Shown here: piece after piece, positions 7,787 to 14,190 of the stretch
Position numbering within the stretch: the stretch's first letter is position 1
Layout of the letters: each line of letters opens with the position of its first letter
Source of the DNA: JAIPIY01 sp964489785
Lineage (GTDB): Bacteria; Patescibacteriota; Minisyncoccia; Phycocordibacterales; UBA1006
NCBI GenBank assembly: GCA_964489785.1
Contig: CAZAZY010000011.1
Coordinates: forward strand, 1 to 24,356
Direction: 5' to 3'
DNA: 24,356 nt
Program-made: the position numbers and the translations under genes
The notes under the pieces: model-generated
What the model was told of the DNA's origin: nothing
The model's database searches: none
Seen by the model: only the letters and a program-made list of their open reading frames with translations

Positions 7787-8380
7787 ATGGCAATCACTAC
7801 AGAAGACATTAAATCATTGCGAGAAAAAACAGGAGTATCTGTTATTCAATGTAAAAAAGCCCTAGAAGAAGCTGATGGAGATATGGAAAAAGCTCTTCTT
7901 ATCCTAAAGAAAAAAAGTGCAGAAATCGTTGAAAAGAAATCTGACCGAGAATTAGGTGGTGGTGTAGTACAATCATATATTCATGGAAATAAGAAAATAG
8001 GATGTATGATCGAATTATTGTGTGAAACTGACTTTGTTGCAAACAACGAAGAATTCCAAGCTCTGGCATACGATATTGCAATGCACGTAACTGCAATGCG
8101 ACCAGAATTTTTAACTGCAAATGATATTTCAGAAGAAAATAAAATACAAGTGGAAAATCTTTGCAAAGAAGAAGTTGCAGGATTAGATAAACCAGAAGAA
8201 ATTAAATCAAAAATTCTAGAAGGGAAAATTCAAGATTATTTCAAATCAAGAACATTGATTGACCAGCCATTTGTTAAAAATCCTGATATGACGATCAAAG
8301 ATTTGATCAACGAAGCAGTGCAAAAATTCGGAGAAAAAATAGAAATAGGACGTTTTGCGTGTTATTCACTATTGGAATAA
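7787..8380 (+). CDS. tsf: Elongation factor Ts, short form
   Basis: EF-Ts recycles EF-Tu by exchanging GDP for GTP. At 197 residues it is far shorter than the E. coli protein (283) and close in size to the Thermus type. The N-terminal UBA-like domain is clear (IKSLREKTGVSVIQCKKALEEADGD), followed by the diagnostic core motif CETDFVANNEEF (about 79-90), the residues that contact the EF-Tu Mg/nucleotide region. Only one core subdomain fits in the remaining length. It follows rpsB by 27 nt, the classic pairing. The spacer is made of TTAATTTTAATTTTA and has no Shine-Dalgarno sequence. Confidence 0.98.
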   Translation: MAITTEDIKSLREKTGVSVIQCKKALEEADGDMEKALLILKKKSAEIVEKKSDRELGGGVVQSYIHGNKKIGCMIELLCETDFVANNEEFQALAYDIAMHVTAMRPEFLTANDISEENKIQVENLCKEEVAGLDKPEEIKSKILEGKIQDYFKSRTLIDQPFVKNPDMTIKDLINEAVQKFGEKIEIGRFACYSLLE

Positions 8381-8390
8381 ATAAACCATT

Positions 8391-8774
8391 ATGTATTCTC
8401 TTTTTATTATCACTCTTGTATCTTCAACCATTGGACTTATCATCTTTTTCTGGGTACATATAAAAAACCGTGCCACTGCACTGTACCCAGAACCGATCCC
8501 AGAAAAAGCATGGTATGGTATCGACCTGGTTTCCCTATTAGAAAACGGAATTAATATGTTCAAAAATTCCCTTTTTAACCTCTTTATTTTTTTATTAAAA
8601 CAAGCTATACTGGTATACAGATTTTCATTGGAAAATCTTCGAAGATATCTTCGAGCCAGAATATACAAGATACTTTCTACTGCAGATAGTTCAAAACTAC
8701 AGAATGAAGAATCACAGTTCCTTCGAACAGTAAAAGAATATAAAAAGCAGGTTCGGGTTCAAAAAGAGAGATAA
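8391..8774 (+). CDS. Small membrane protein of unknown function
   Basis: A 127-residue protein I cannot assign. It has an N-terminal membrane helix (about residues 4-23), a short loop with PEPIPEKAWYG, a second hydrophobic segment (about 57-77) and a basic, charged C-terminal tail (about 83-127: many Arg, Lys and Glu) likely to be cytoplasmic and partly coiled coil. It begins 10 nt after tsf and ends 9 nt before tRNA-Thr, so it belongs to the ribosomal-protein operon and is presumably well expressed. No Shine-Dalgarno sequence precedes the ATG. The tail's basic character could suit RNA or ribosome contact at the membrane, but that is only a guess. Confidence 0.75.
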   Translation: MYSLFIITLVSSTIGLIIFFWVHIKNRATALYPEPIPEKAWYGIDLVSLLENGINMFKNSLFNLFIFLLKQAILVYRFSLENLRRYLRARIYKILSTADSSKLQNEESQFLRTVKEYKKQVRVQKER

Positions 8775-8783
8775 TAAAAATGT

Positions 8784-8859
8784 GCCGGCATAGCTCAGTT
8801 GGTAGAGCAACGGTTTTGTAAACCGTGGGTCGTGGGTTCAAGTCCCTCTGCCGGCTCCA
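8784..8859 (+). tRNA. tRNA-Thr, anticodon TGT, CCA encoded
   Basis: The cloverleaf folds by eye: acceptor GCCGGCA/TGCCGGC (7 bp), D arm GCTC/GAGC, anticodon stem ACGGT/ACCGT with loop TTTGTAA (anticodon TGT at 8817-8819, reads ACA and likely other ACN), five-nt variable loop, T arm GTGGG-TTCAAGT-CCCTC, discriminator T and a genomically encoded CCA (8857-8859). Position 50-64 in the T stem (8833/8847) is a T-T mismatch. The gene lies 9 nt after the stop codon of the 8391 gene and just before a terminator, so it must be cut from the 3' end of the rpsB operon mRNA. Confidence 0.98.
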
Positions 8860-8860
8860 T

Positions 8861-8892
8861 AAAAAACATCCCGCAATTGCGGGGTGTTTTTT
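8861..8892. terminator. Bidirectional Rho-independent terminator
   Basis: Arms AAAAAACATCCCGC (8861-8874) and GCGGGGTGTTTTTT (8879-8892) around loop AATT form a nearly perfect stem with one G-T wobble. A U tract is made on either strand, so it can end the rpsB-tsf-tRNA transcript and the convergent membrane-protein gene whose stop codon starts at 8894. Confidence 0.93.
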
Positions 8893-8893
8893 A

Positions 8894-9601
8894 TTATCTG
8901 TATATCTTCTGATCTAATCGGGTATGGACCTCTTGGAACAACCCCCACACCGCAATCAGTAGACCTATTATTTCCATAAACTCTTCCAATGAAGATCCAA
9001 TAATAAAACCAGGATGATATACACCGCCTATTTCATAAAATCGCGCACCTATCATCTCCATACCTATGGCACCCAATACAAATACCAGCGCACCTGCTAT
9101 GATGGTGTATTTGGTAGTCATAGATAATTTCAATAAAAATGGAATCAAATAAAATGATACCAATAATAATATTATTCCATACGGTATTACCCATGCAAAA
9201 TAAAAAAGACCTGAAACACCACCCAAAATAGATTGTGTGTGGTATGTCAGCTGTTCATGAACCTGAGCCAATTCGTCGAAACTAAAAAACAACAACAGCA
9301 CAGAAATAAATATCCAAGGTGTCCAATCTTTTTTTAATTTTTGTAAAAATTTATCATACATTCCACAAATTAACGCACATGCAGATAAAACAAAAAACAA
9401 TATCACCGAAAAGAATGTAGGAATATTCACTTCGTGACCAATATCAAACATACGAAAAATCCAAGTATTTTCAAAAAAAGGATTTTGGATGCGAATTCCC
9501 TGAAAAACAAGATACATCAAAATCATCGCAACACCAAAAAAGACCAACATGCTAAATATCTGGTTAAGATTTTTTTTCCAAAAGAGAGTTCCCTGTTCCA
9601 T
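8894..9601 (-). CDS. Polytopic membrane protein, unknown function, with DE-H-E and EE-E motifs
   Basis: A 235-residue integral membrane protein with about six hydrophobic helices (near 14-35, 60-82, 95-109, 133-158, 166-188 and 209-224). Notable polar residues sit in or next to the helices: FDELAQVHE (D109, E110, H115, E116), E182 and E190 around MEMIGARFYE, and SLEEFMEIIG (E206, E207, E210). I recall similar LSLDE..-HE patterns in uncharacterised bacterial membrane proteins, but I cannot name a family or activity. Clustered membrane Asp/Glu/His would fit a metal-dependent hydrolase or a proton-coupled carrier; this is speculation. It has its own extended -10 promoter and shares the terminator at 8861-8892. 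Confidence 0.85.
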   Translation of the reverse strand: MEQGTLFWKKNLNQIFSMLVFFGVAMILMYLVFQGIRIQNPFFENTWIFRMFDIGHEVNIPTFFSVILFFVLSACALICGMYDKFLQKLKKDWTPWIFISVLLLFFSFDELAQVHEQLTYHTQSILGGVSGLFYFAWVIPYGIILLLVSFYLIPFLLKLSMTTKYTIIAGALVFVLGAIGMEMIGARFYEIGGVYHPGFIIGSSLEEFMEIIGLLIAVWGLFQEVHTRLDQKIYR

Positions 9602-9614
9602 ATTAAGTACATCT

Positions 9615-9623
9615 ATTATACCA
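9615..9623 (-). promoter_or_regulatory. Extended -10 promoter of the membrane-protein gene
   Basis: On the minus strand TGGTATAAT (9623-9615) is a consensus -10 with TGn extension; the -35 is poor (TGTAAA, 3/6, at 16 nt). The predicted start is about 9608, only some 7 nt before the ATG at 9601, so the mRNA would have almost no leader. Confidence 0.6.
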
Positions 9624-9644
9624 CATTTTCAGAATATTTACAGC

Positions 9645-11318
9645 CTATTTCTTTTTGCAAAATAATAATAAAAATCGAAGATCATCATAACTATACGCAT
9701 CACCCAACACAGATTTCAAGGTTCCCAATTTATGATCATCTGATTTTTGTATAGCTTTTTCAATAATCGTAATATCTTTTTTGAATGATGCTTTTTTGGG
9801 TTGAAGATACTGAATGTCTTTTAGGACAAGATCACCATCTTTGACCAGTTTTTCAATATGACTCATGACTGTTTGTGCTGTCAGAGACCTTTCTTTTGCA
9901 ATAGATTCTAATGTCTGTTTTTGCAGTATGAATTCTTTTGTAGCTTGATACGTTGAAACTTTTTGTTTAGCCAATTTCTGTTTCTTTTCTTTTTTTACTA
10001 TTTGTAAACTACCACCAGATTTTTTAATAAAGTCATGATGAAGATTTTGTATTTTTTCTGCATCGGTAATCAACAACCTTTTTACCAATTTTTCTGATTC
10101 TAACTGAAATCGACTATCATACTGATATACCACAGGATCAACTCGAAGGGCATGTTCGTTATAACCCAATAATTGTAGCCCCTGGATGGATCGTACCCGT
10201 GATAATGCCACGTATCCTTGCCCTGGGACAAAACATTGGGACAAATCCATACATACCGCATCTAATGTCATACCTTGGCTCTTGTGTACGGTAATAGCCC
10301 ATGCTAGACGTAGGGGTAATTGGGTTACTTCGGCCAAAACCTTACCATCATCAGTGGTTACAGACCATGTTTCTGGGTGTACATAAATGCGTTCGCCTGA
10401 TCTGGTTTCTACAATAACATCATCATTATCAATCGTTACGATACTACCCAATGTACCATTTACATATTTACCTTCGTTACTATTTTTTACAAACATCACC
10501 AATGCCCCTTCTTTTAATGAAAGAATCTCGTGGGTCAATAATGTTTTTTTCAAAGTTTCAATGTGTTTAGCAGAGCCTTTTGATGTCATGGAAAAAGTTC
10601 GCACAGGAGTTTCAAGATTACCTAATTTCTCTTGATTAATTTTATCCACATCAACATTATGCGTAAACAATAATGGTCTTTCTCCATCGTACACAATTTC
10701 TTCTACCGCACATGAAGATAAAATATCATGAGTATCTTCAGAAATTGAACATGATCGTATCTGAGACAACAATGACAATAATGGTCCATCATCCTGACGA
10801 TATGATTTTTGTAAATAACAAAGATGAATATCTGCGTTTTTCCATGCATCGGACAAAAAAGCATACGTAGTTCCCGTGCCCCCAATAGGTGGCAATTGGA
10901 AAAAGTCACCCACAAAAATAACCTGCATTCCCCCAAATGGTTTTTCAGAATTTTTCATTGCCCGTGCCAATAGATCCAAACTATTTAATAATGCACCAGA
11001 CAACATAGAAATTTCATCAATGATCAGAACTTTTGTCTCATGAAATCGATCCCAAATGTATTTCTTTTCCAACATCATTTCAACATCCCATTCGGACAAA
11101 TTTTCTCGAACACCAATACCTGACCATGCGTGTATAGTCATACCACCAATATGTGTCGAAGCGATCCCTGTAGATGCTGTTACGGCAACGGGCATATCAT
11201 GATCGCGCAGATACGCAATATACTGATTAATAACATACGTCTTCCCTGTCCCAGGAGCCCCAGTCAGAAATACATTATGTCCCATTTTTAGAATATCCAA
11301 TGCCTGTTCTTGTGTCAT
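9645..11318 (-). CDS. PIF1-family superfamily 1 DNA helicase with C-terminal helix-turn-helix
   Basis: A 557-residue SF1B helicase. Motif I is GAPGTGKT (20-27), then VTASTGIAS (Ia), LIIDEISML (Walker B DE near 101-102), FVGDFFQLPPIGG (III, about 135), SYRQDDG (IV), WAITVHKSQGMTLD (V) and YVALSRVRS (VI). This set is characteristic of PIF1/Dda-type 5'-3' helicases rather than RecD, since no RecD N-terminal domain is present. After a linker rich in Lys (about 440-462), the C-terminus (about 463-557: ATKEFILQKQTLESIAKERS) resembles the helix-turn-helix domain also seen at the end of RecQ-like proteins. Likely roles are G-quadruplex or R-loop removal and fork restart. I use the ATG at 11318 because the ATG at 11324 lies only 3 nt after the -10 box. 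Confidence 0.93.
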   Translation of the reverse strand: MTQEQALDILKMGHNVFLTGAPGTGKTYVINQYIAYLRDHDMPVAVTASTGIASTHIGGMTIHAWSGIGVRENLSEWDVEMMLEKKYIWDRFHETKVLIIDEISMLSGALLNSLDLLARAMKNSEKPFGGMQVIFVGDFFQLPPIGGTGTTYAFLSDAWKNADIHLCYLQKSYRQDDGPLLSLLSQIRSCSISEDTHDILSSCAVEEIVYDGERPLLFTHNVDVDKINQEKLGNLETPVRTFSMTSKGSAKHIETLKKTLLTHEILSLKEGALVMFVKNSNEGKYVNGTLGSIVTIDNDDVIVETRSGERIYVHPETWSVTTDDGKVLAEVTQLPLRLAWAITVHKSQGMTLDAVCMDLSQCFVPGQGYVALSRVRSIQGLQLLGYNEHALRVDPVVYQYDSRFQLESEKLVKRLLITDAEKIQNLHHDFIKKSGGSLQIVKKEKKQKLAKQKVSTYQATKEFILQKQTLESIAKERSLTAQTVMSHIEKLVKDGDLVLKDIQYLQPKKASFKKDITIIEKAIQKSDDHKLGTLKSVLGDAYSYDDLRFLLLFCKKK

Positions 11319-11326
11319 GTGCATCT

Positions 11327-11332
11327 AGTATA
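11327..11332 (-). promoter_or_regulatory. -10 box of the helicase gene, near-leaderless
   Basis: TATACT (11332-11327 on the minus strand) lies 8 nt before the ATG at 11318, so transcription would start at or within a few nt of that codon. I see no good -35 at 16-18 nt, which lowers confidence. Confidence 0.45.
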
Positions 11333-11351
11333 CAGGATATTTTGTGAAAGA

Positions 11352-11383
11352 AAAATAAAAAGCCCATTTGGGCTTTTTATTTT
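11352..11383 (-). terminator. Rho-independent terminator of the surface-protein gene
   Basis: Fourteen perfect base pairs: AAAATAAAAAGCCC (11352-11365) with GGGCTTTTTATTTT (11370-11383), loop ATTT. It starts 12 nt beyond the stop of the 11396 gene in the minus direction and gives a U tract on that strand. It is symmetric enough to work on both strands, but no plus-strand gene ends here. Confidence 0.9.
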
Positions 11384-11395
11384 GGAACAACTTTC

Positions 11396-12019
11396 TTACG
11401 GAGTGTATTGAGGAGTAATTTCCATAACAATACCATTTTGTACAGTAATCCAGTTTAGAGGATAAAAACTTGTTTCCAATCCTGTCTGGGAAGTATATGG
11501 CCCCATTGATTGATACCCATTTATAAATTCTTGCAAGCTAACACTTACCGGCTCCCAGTTTGTATTGAAGGTTTGAATAGTAGCATTAGAAGAAATTGGA
11601 AATGTTCTCAACATTGTATTATCATTCACTATTTCAAAACCATTCATACAGCTTCCGGTTTGTGCATTTGGTGTACAATTTGTAACCCATTCAATATAAT
11701 CAATCACTAAGGAATAATTATTTCCAGAACCAGTAATTGATGTAACATATCCTATATGCTGCCCATTTATATCATCTCCCTGAACTGAAGGATTATCTGA
11801 AGTATTATGATTAGTATTAGATGTTATTATTACACTTTCTTTATTTAATTCCTCTTCGTTCATATTTTCAGAATCAACCATTGGGTTCACAACAACATCT
11901 ATGTTTTTATCTGATGACTGAGTTGCATAATAAATTCCACCACCAACAACCAATAGGCCAAAGATTATCAATACAGCAACTGGCAATGCAAAACCTGAAT
12001 TTTTTATCTTTTGTTTCAT
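11396..12019 (-). CDS. Membrane-anchored or pilin-like extracellular protein, unknown function
   Basis: A 207-residue protein with basic N-terminus MKQKIKN, then SGFALPVAVLIIF and a hydrophobic helix to about residue 31. This resembles a type IV prepilin leader (G-F-x-L before the helix), but the Glu expected at +5 is Val, so it may be a minor pilin variant or a plain signal anchor. Residues 35-85 are a Ser/Asn/acidic linker, and 88-207 a folded domain with C115 and C124, which could form a disulfide outside the cell. The segment LVIDYIEWV...NDNTMLRTF looks like a conserved core of uncharacterised secreted proteins I have seen in diverse bacteria, which I cannot name. It is transcribed alone, with its own promoter and terminator. 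Confidence 0.8.
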   Translation of the reverse strand: MKQKIKNSGFALPVAVLIIFGLLVVGGGIYYATQSSDKNIDVVVNPMVDSENMNEEELNKESVIITSNTNHNTSDNPSVQGDDINGQHIGYVTSITGSGNNYSLVIDYIEWVTNCTPNAQTGSCMNGFEIVNDNTMLRTFPISSNATIQTFNTNWEPVSVSLQEFINGYQSMGPYTSQTGLETSFYPLNWITVQNGIVMEITPQYTP

Positions 12020-12067
12020 ATTTTTATTTTATTCTCATAATTTATATAAACTCTTAAATTTAATTAC

Positions 12068-12076
12068 AGTATAACA
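12068..12076 (-). promoter_or_regulatory. Extended -10 promoter of the surface-protein gene
   Basis: Minus-strand TGT-TATACT (12076-12068). No convincing -35. The predicted start lies about 40 nt before the ATG at 12019, giving an A/U-rich leader. The box directly abuts the upstream terminator stem. Confidence 0.45.
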
Positions 12077-12107
12077 TAAAAACCATACTGTCGAGTATGG
12101 TTTTTAT
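12076..12107 (-). terminator. Rho-independent terminator of the glycosyltransferase operon
   Basis: Perfect stem of 14 bp (12076-12089 with 12094-12107; core AAAAACCATACT and AGTATGGTTTTT), loop of four. It follows the stop of the thioredoxin-like gene by 12 nt on the minus strand, and gives a U tract in that direction. Confidence 0.9.
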
Positions 12108-12119
12108 AATTGTAGCTAT

Positions 12120-12872
12120 TTAGATTTCTTTATCTTCTAGAGCCTTTTCATCTGTAGTTTCTTCTTTGAGTATTTTTTTTATATCATTACCTTCTTCTAC
12201 CTCTTGCGAAGCGTAGTATTTTTCAACTAATACCGCAGGAATCATTTCTTCTACGTCCGCCAATGAAAACAACCCGGTATGAACTTTATCATCAACCATA
12301 ATAGAAGGAGATGACGGAATATCAAATACAGAAATCAATGTTTGCATTGCGGGTGTAGCTAAATCACGATCCAACCAATAAATACGAATTTCTGGATACC
12401 GTGCACCAATTTCATCTAACACCACTGTTTGACGTCGACAATCGCGACAATCTTGCTCATGAAAATATAGCAATGAAACGATCTCTTCCCCACATCGCTC
12501 GTTTAATTCTTGTCGTAACAAATAATCCTTTATTTGTAAAAGATTATACTGTTGTTTAATAGCTAATAGGTTTGGATTTTGAGAACCCAAATCACTTTCC
12601 ATAAATTTTACACGCCGAGCCAAATTATTTAATTCTTCATTTAATTCACGTTCAAAATTTTCATTTGAAACAACATGATCGCAAGAAGAATTCCCCAATA
12701 AAGCATACCGGGTTTCGATAGATAAAATATCTAGAGATATTTTATTTTGAATTTCTTGAATTTGTGAAATACGTGCATTACTTGCCTTGTTTGATAAAAA
12801 GAACGCCAATACAAATAATGCTAAAGTTACAAAGAACACAATTGCATAATGATAAAAAGAATAGTTTTTCAT
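12120..12872 (-). CDS. Membrane-anchored thioredoxin-like protein with coiled coil
   Basis: A 250-residue protein from the ATG at 12872 (a TTG 15 nt upstream would overlap the previous gene). One membrane anchor (about residues 8-28) is followed by a long helical, probably coiled-coil region (about 30-115) and a thioredoxin-like domain (about 132-220) with active-site motif CRDC (C142-C145) after LLYFHEQD, and the cis-proline loop SSPS (P189). Two more cysteines, C64 and C127, lie outside the active site and could pair. A charged tail with many Glu and Lys ends the protein. The domain is probably outside the membrane and may act as a disulfide reductase or isomerase. It begins 5 nt after the glycosyltransferase stop and is co-transcribed with it. 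Confidence 0.82.
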   Translation of the reverse strand: MKNYSFYHYAIVFFVTLALFVLAFFLSNKASNARISQIQEIQNKISLDILSIETRYALLGNSSCDHVVSNENFERELNEELNNLARRVKFMESDLGSQNPNLLAIKQQYNLLQIKDYLLRQELNERCGEEIVSLLYFHEQDCRDCRRQTVVLDEIGARYPEIRIYWLDRDLATPAMQTLISVFDIPSSPSIMVDDKVHTGLFSLADVEEMIPAVLVEKYYASQEVEEGNDIKKILKEETTDEKALEDKEI

Positions 12873-12877
12873 AAATA

Positions 12878-14131
12878 TTAACGCCAAGTTGGTGTACTGG
12901 CACGAAGAGTATTATACACAGATCGTAGTACCCAAAATGGTACCACTAATCCATAGAGAATAAAAAATGGAATAAAATTAACAAATGAACCGTTTCGGAT
13001 TCCTGAAACATATCGTCCCAAAAATACCGTCATCAACACTGAACCAAAAATAACAATTGATAAAAATGACAAGGCCTGAGTATTTATAAAAAACCAATCA
13101 AATGAAACAAATGCTTGCCATGATGGATTAAATCCAACCAATTGTAATGTGCTGAGGTAATGAATCAAGCCATCAAAAATTTTATACCAGCTAACAAAGA
13201 AAACACTGAGAATAACAAAATAGGCAAATACACTGGTGGGTACGGTAAACATACCAAACGCACCCATTTTTGGATTGAAAATAATTTTTTTGTAATCACG
13301 AGTATTCTGCAAGAATCCATATCCCCAACGTAATCGTTGTCGAAACAGTGCTGAAACCGATGCCGGACCAGTAGTATACACCAACGCATTATGGCAATGA
13401 TCTACTTCGTACCCAGCGATTTGCAATCGATAGGTTAGCTCAAGATCTTCTAGATTATGTGCCTTTTGATAACCACCCACGGCACGCAATGCATCTATCT
13501 TAAAAACAGAAAACGCACCTGGTACCACCAACACACCACCCAACATACCTAAAACCTTTTTTGTAAATGCAAACATTTGGTATTCAATACTTTGAGCTTT
13601 TTGCGCAAACGTTGCAGGGTTATGAATCAACACTGATCCACCAACCGCTGAAACATTTTTGTTTTTTACGAACATTGCAGCAATTGCAGTAATTGATTTT
13701 GAGTCCAATCTTGTATCTGCATCCAATGAACAAACCAAATCGGTTGTTACATAATCTAAAGTAAGATTTAATGCTGTGTGTTTTCCACCATTTTCTTTTT
13801 GTAACAAAATTGTATTTTTTCTGTCTGCGTATTTTTGTAGTTCCTTCCATGTTGCATCGGTACTACCATCATCAACTGCAATTACAAATAGTTTGTCCTG
13901 AGGATATTCTACAGCATCCAACGATACAAATGTTGCATCTACGGTTTTTTCTTCATTCCAACAAGGTACCACCAAAGTAATTGTTGGTAATTCTTCTGGA
14001 CGCACAGCAACAAGAGAATCTTGTTTAAAACGTTTACGAGAAACAAAAAATGAATACAAGAAAAATATCTGTGTATACAAAGACACAAAGACAATGACAT
14101 ATAAAAACACTTGGACCCAATCTGCATTCAT
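12878..14131 (-). CDS. Membrane glycosyltransferase, GT2 family, polysaccharide-synthase type
   Basis: A 417-residue enzyme with an N-terminal membrane helix (about 8-30), a cytoplasmic GT-A domain (about 48-280) and three or more C-terminal membrane helices (about 295-317, 350-370, 388-410). Catalytic features are DDGS (87-90), DAD (137-139), the base in LEDLELTYRL (E228, D229) and QRLRW (265-269), the Q-x-x-R-W signature of processive enzymes such as cellulose, hyaluronan, chitin and poly-N-acetylglucosamine (PgaC-type) synthases. It therefore probably makes or extrudes a surface polysaccharide; donor sugar and product cannot be told. First gene of a two-gene operon with the thioredoxin-like protein. 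No deacetylase or export partner is visible. Confidence 0.92.
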   Translation of the reverse strand: MNADWVQVFLYVIVFVSLYTQIFFLYSFFVSRKRFKQDSLVAVRPEELPTITLVVPCWNEEKTVDATFVSLDAVEYPQDKLFVIAVDDGSTDATWKELQKYADRKNTILLQKENGGKHTALNLTLDYVTTDLVCSLDADTRLDSKSITAIAAMFVKNKNVSAVGGSVLIHNPATFAQKAQSIEYQMFAFTKKVLGMLGGVLVVPGAFSVFKIDALRAVGGYQKAHNLEDLELTYRLQIAGYEVDHCHNALVYTTGPASVSALFRQRLRWGYGFLQNTRDYKKIIFNPKMGAFGMFTVPTSVFAYFVILSVFFVSWYKIFDGLIHYLSTLQLVGFNPSWQAFVSFDWFFINTQALSFLSIVIFGSVLMTVFLGRYVSGIRNGSFVNFIPFFILYGLVVPFWVLRSVYNTLRASTPTWR

Positions 14132-14142
14132 AATTAAATTAC

Positions 14143-14190
14143 TATTAGTATACCAAAAAACTGACCATTTTACAATAAAAGATACTAATA
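14143..14190. repeat. Inverted repeat spanning the glycosyltransferase promoter and the rpoD stop
   Basis: Perfect 9-bp arms TATTAGTAT (14143-14151) and ATACTAATA (14182-14190), 30 nt apart. One arm covers the -10 box of the glycosyltransferase promoter and the other covers the rpoD stop codon. It could be an operator pair or a weak stem at the end of the rpoD mRNA; no ordinary terminator is visible after rpoD. Confidence 0.45.
14147..14175 (-). promoter_or_regulatory. Promoter of the glycosyltransferase operon
   Basis: Minus strand: -35 TTGTAA (14175-14170), 17-nt spacer, extended -10 TGG-TATACT (14155-14147). The start is predicted about 9 nt before the ATG at 14131, so the leader is very short and has no Shine-Dalgarno sequence. 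Confidence 0.65.

Noticed and set aside
10186..10635. Plus-strand open frames opposite the helicase
   Set aside because: No recognisable motifs, no promoter, and full overlap with a well-supported helicase gene.
12060..12120. Possible small regulatory RNA in the intergenic gap
   Set aside because: The structure is fully explained by the terminator stem at 12076-12107 and the promoter next to it.
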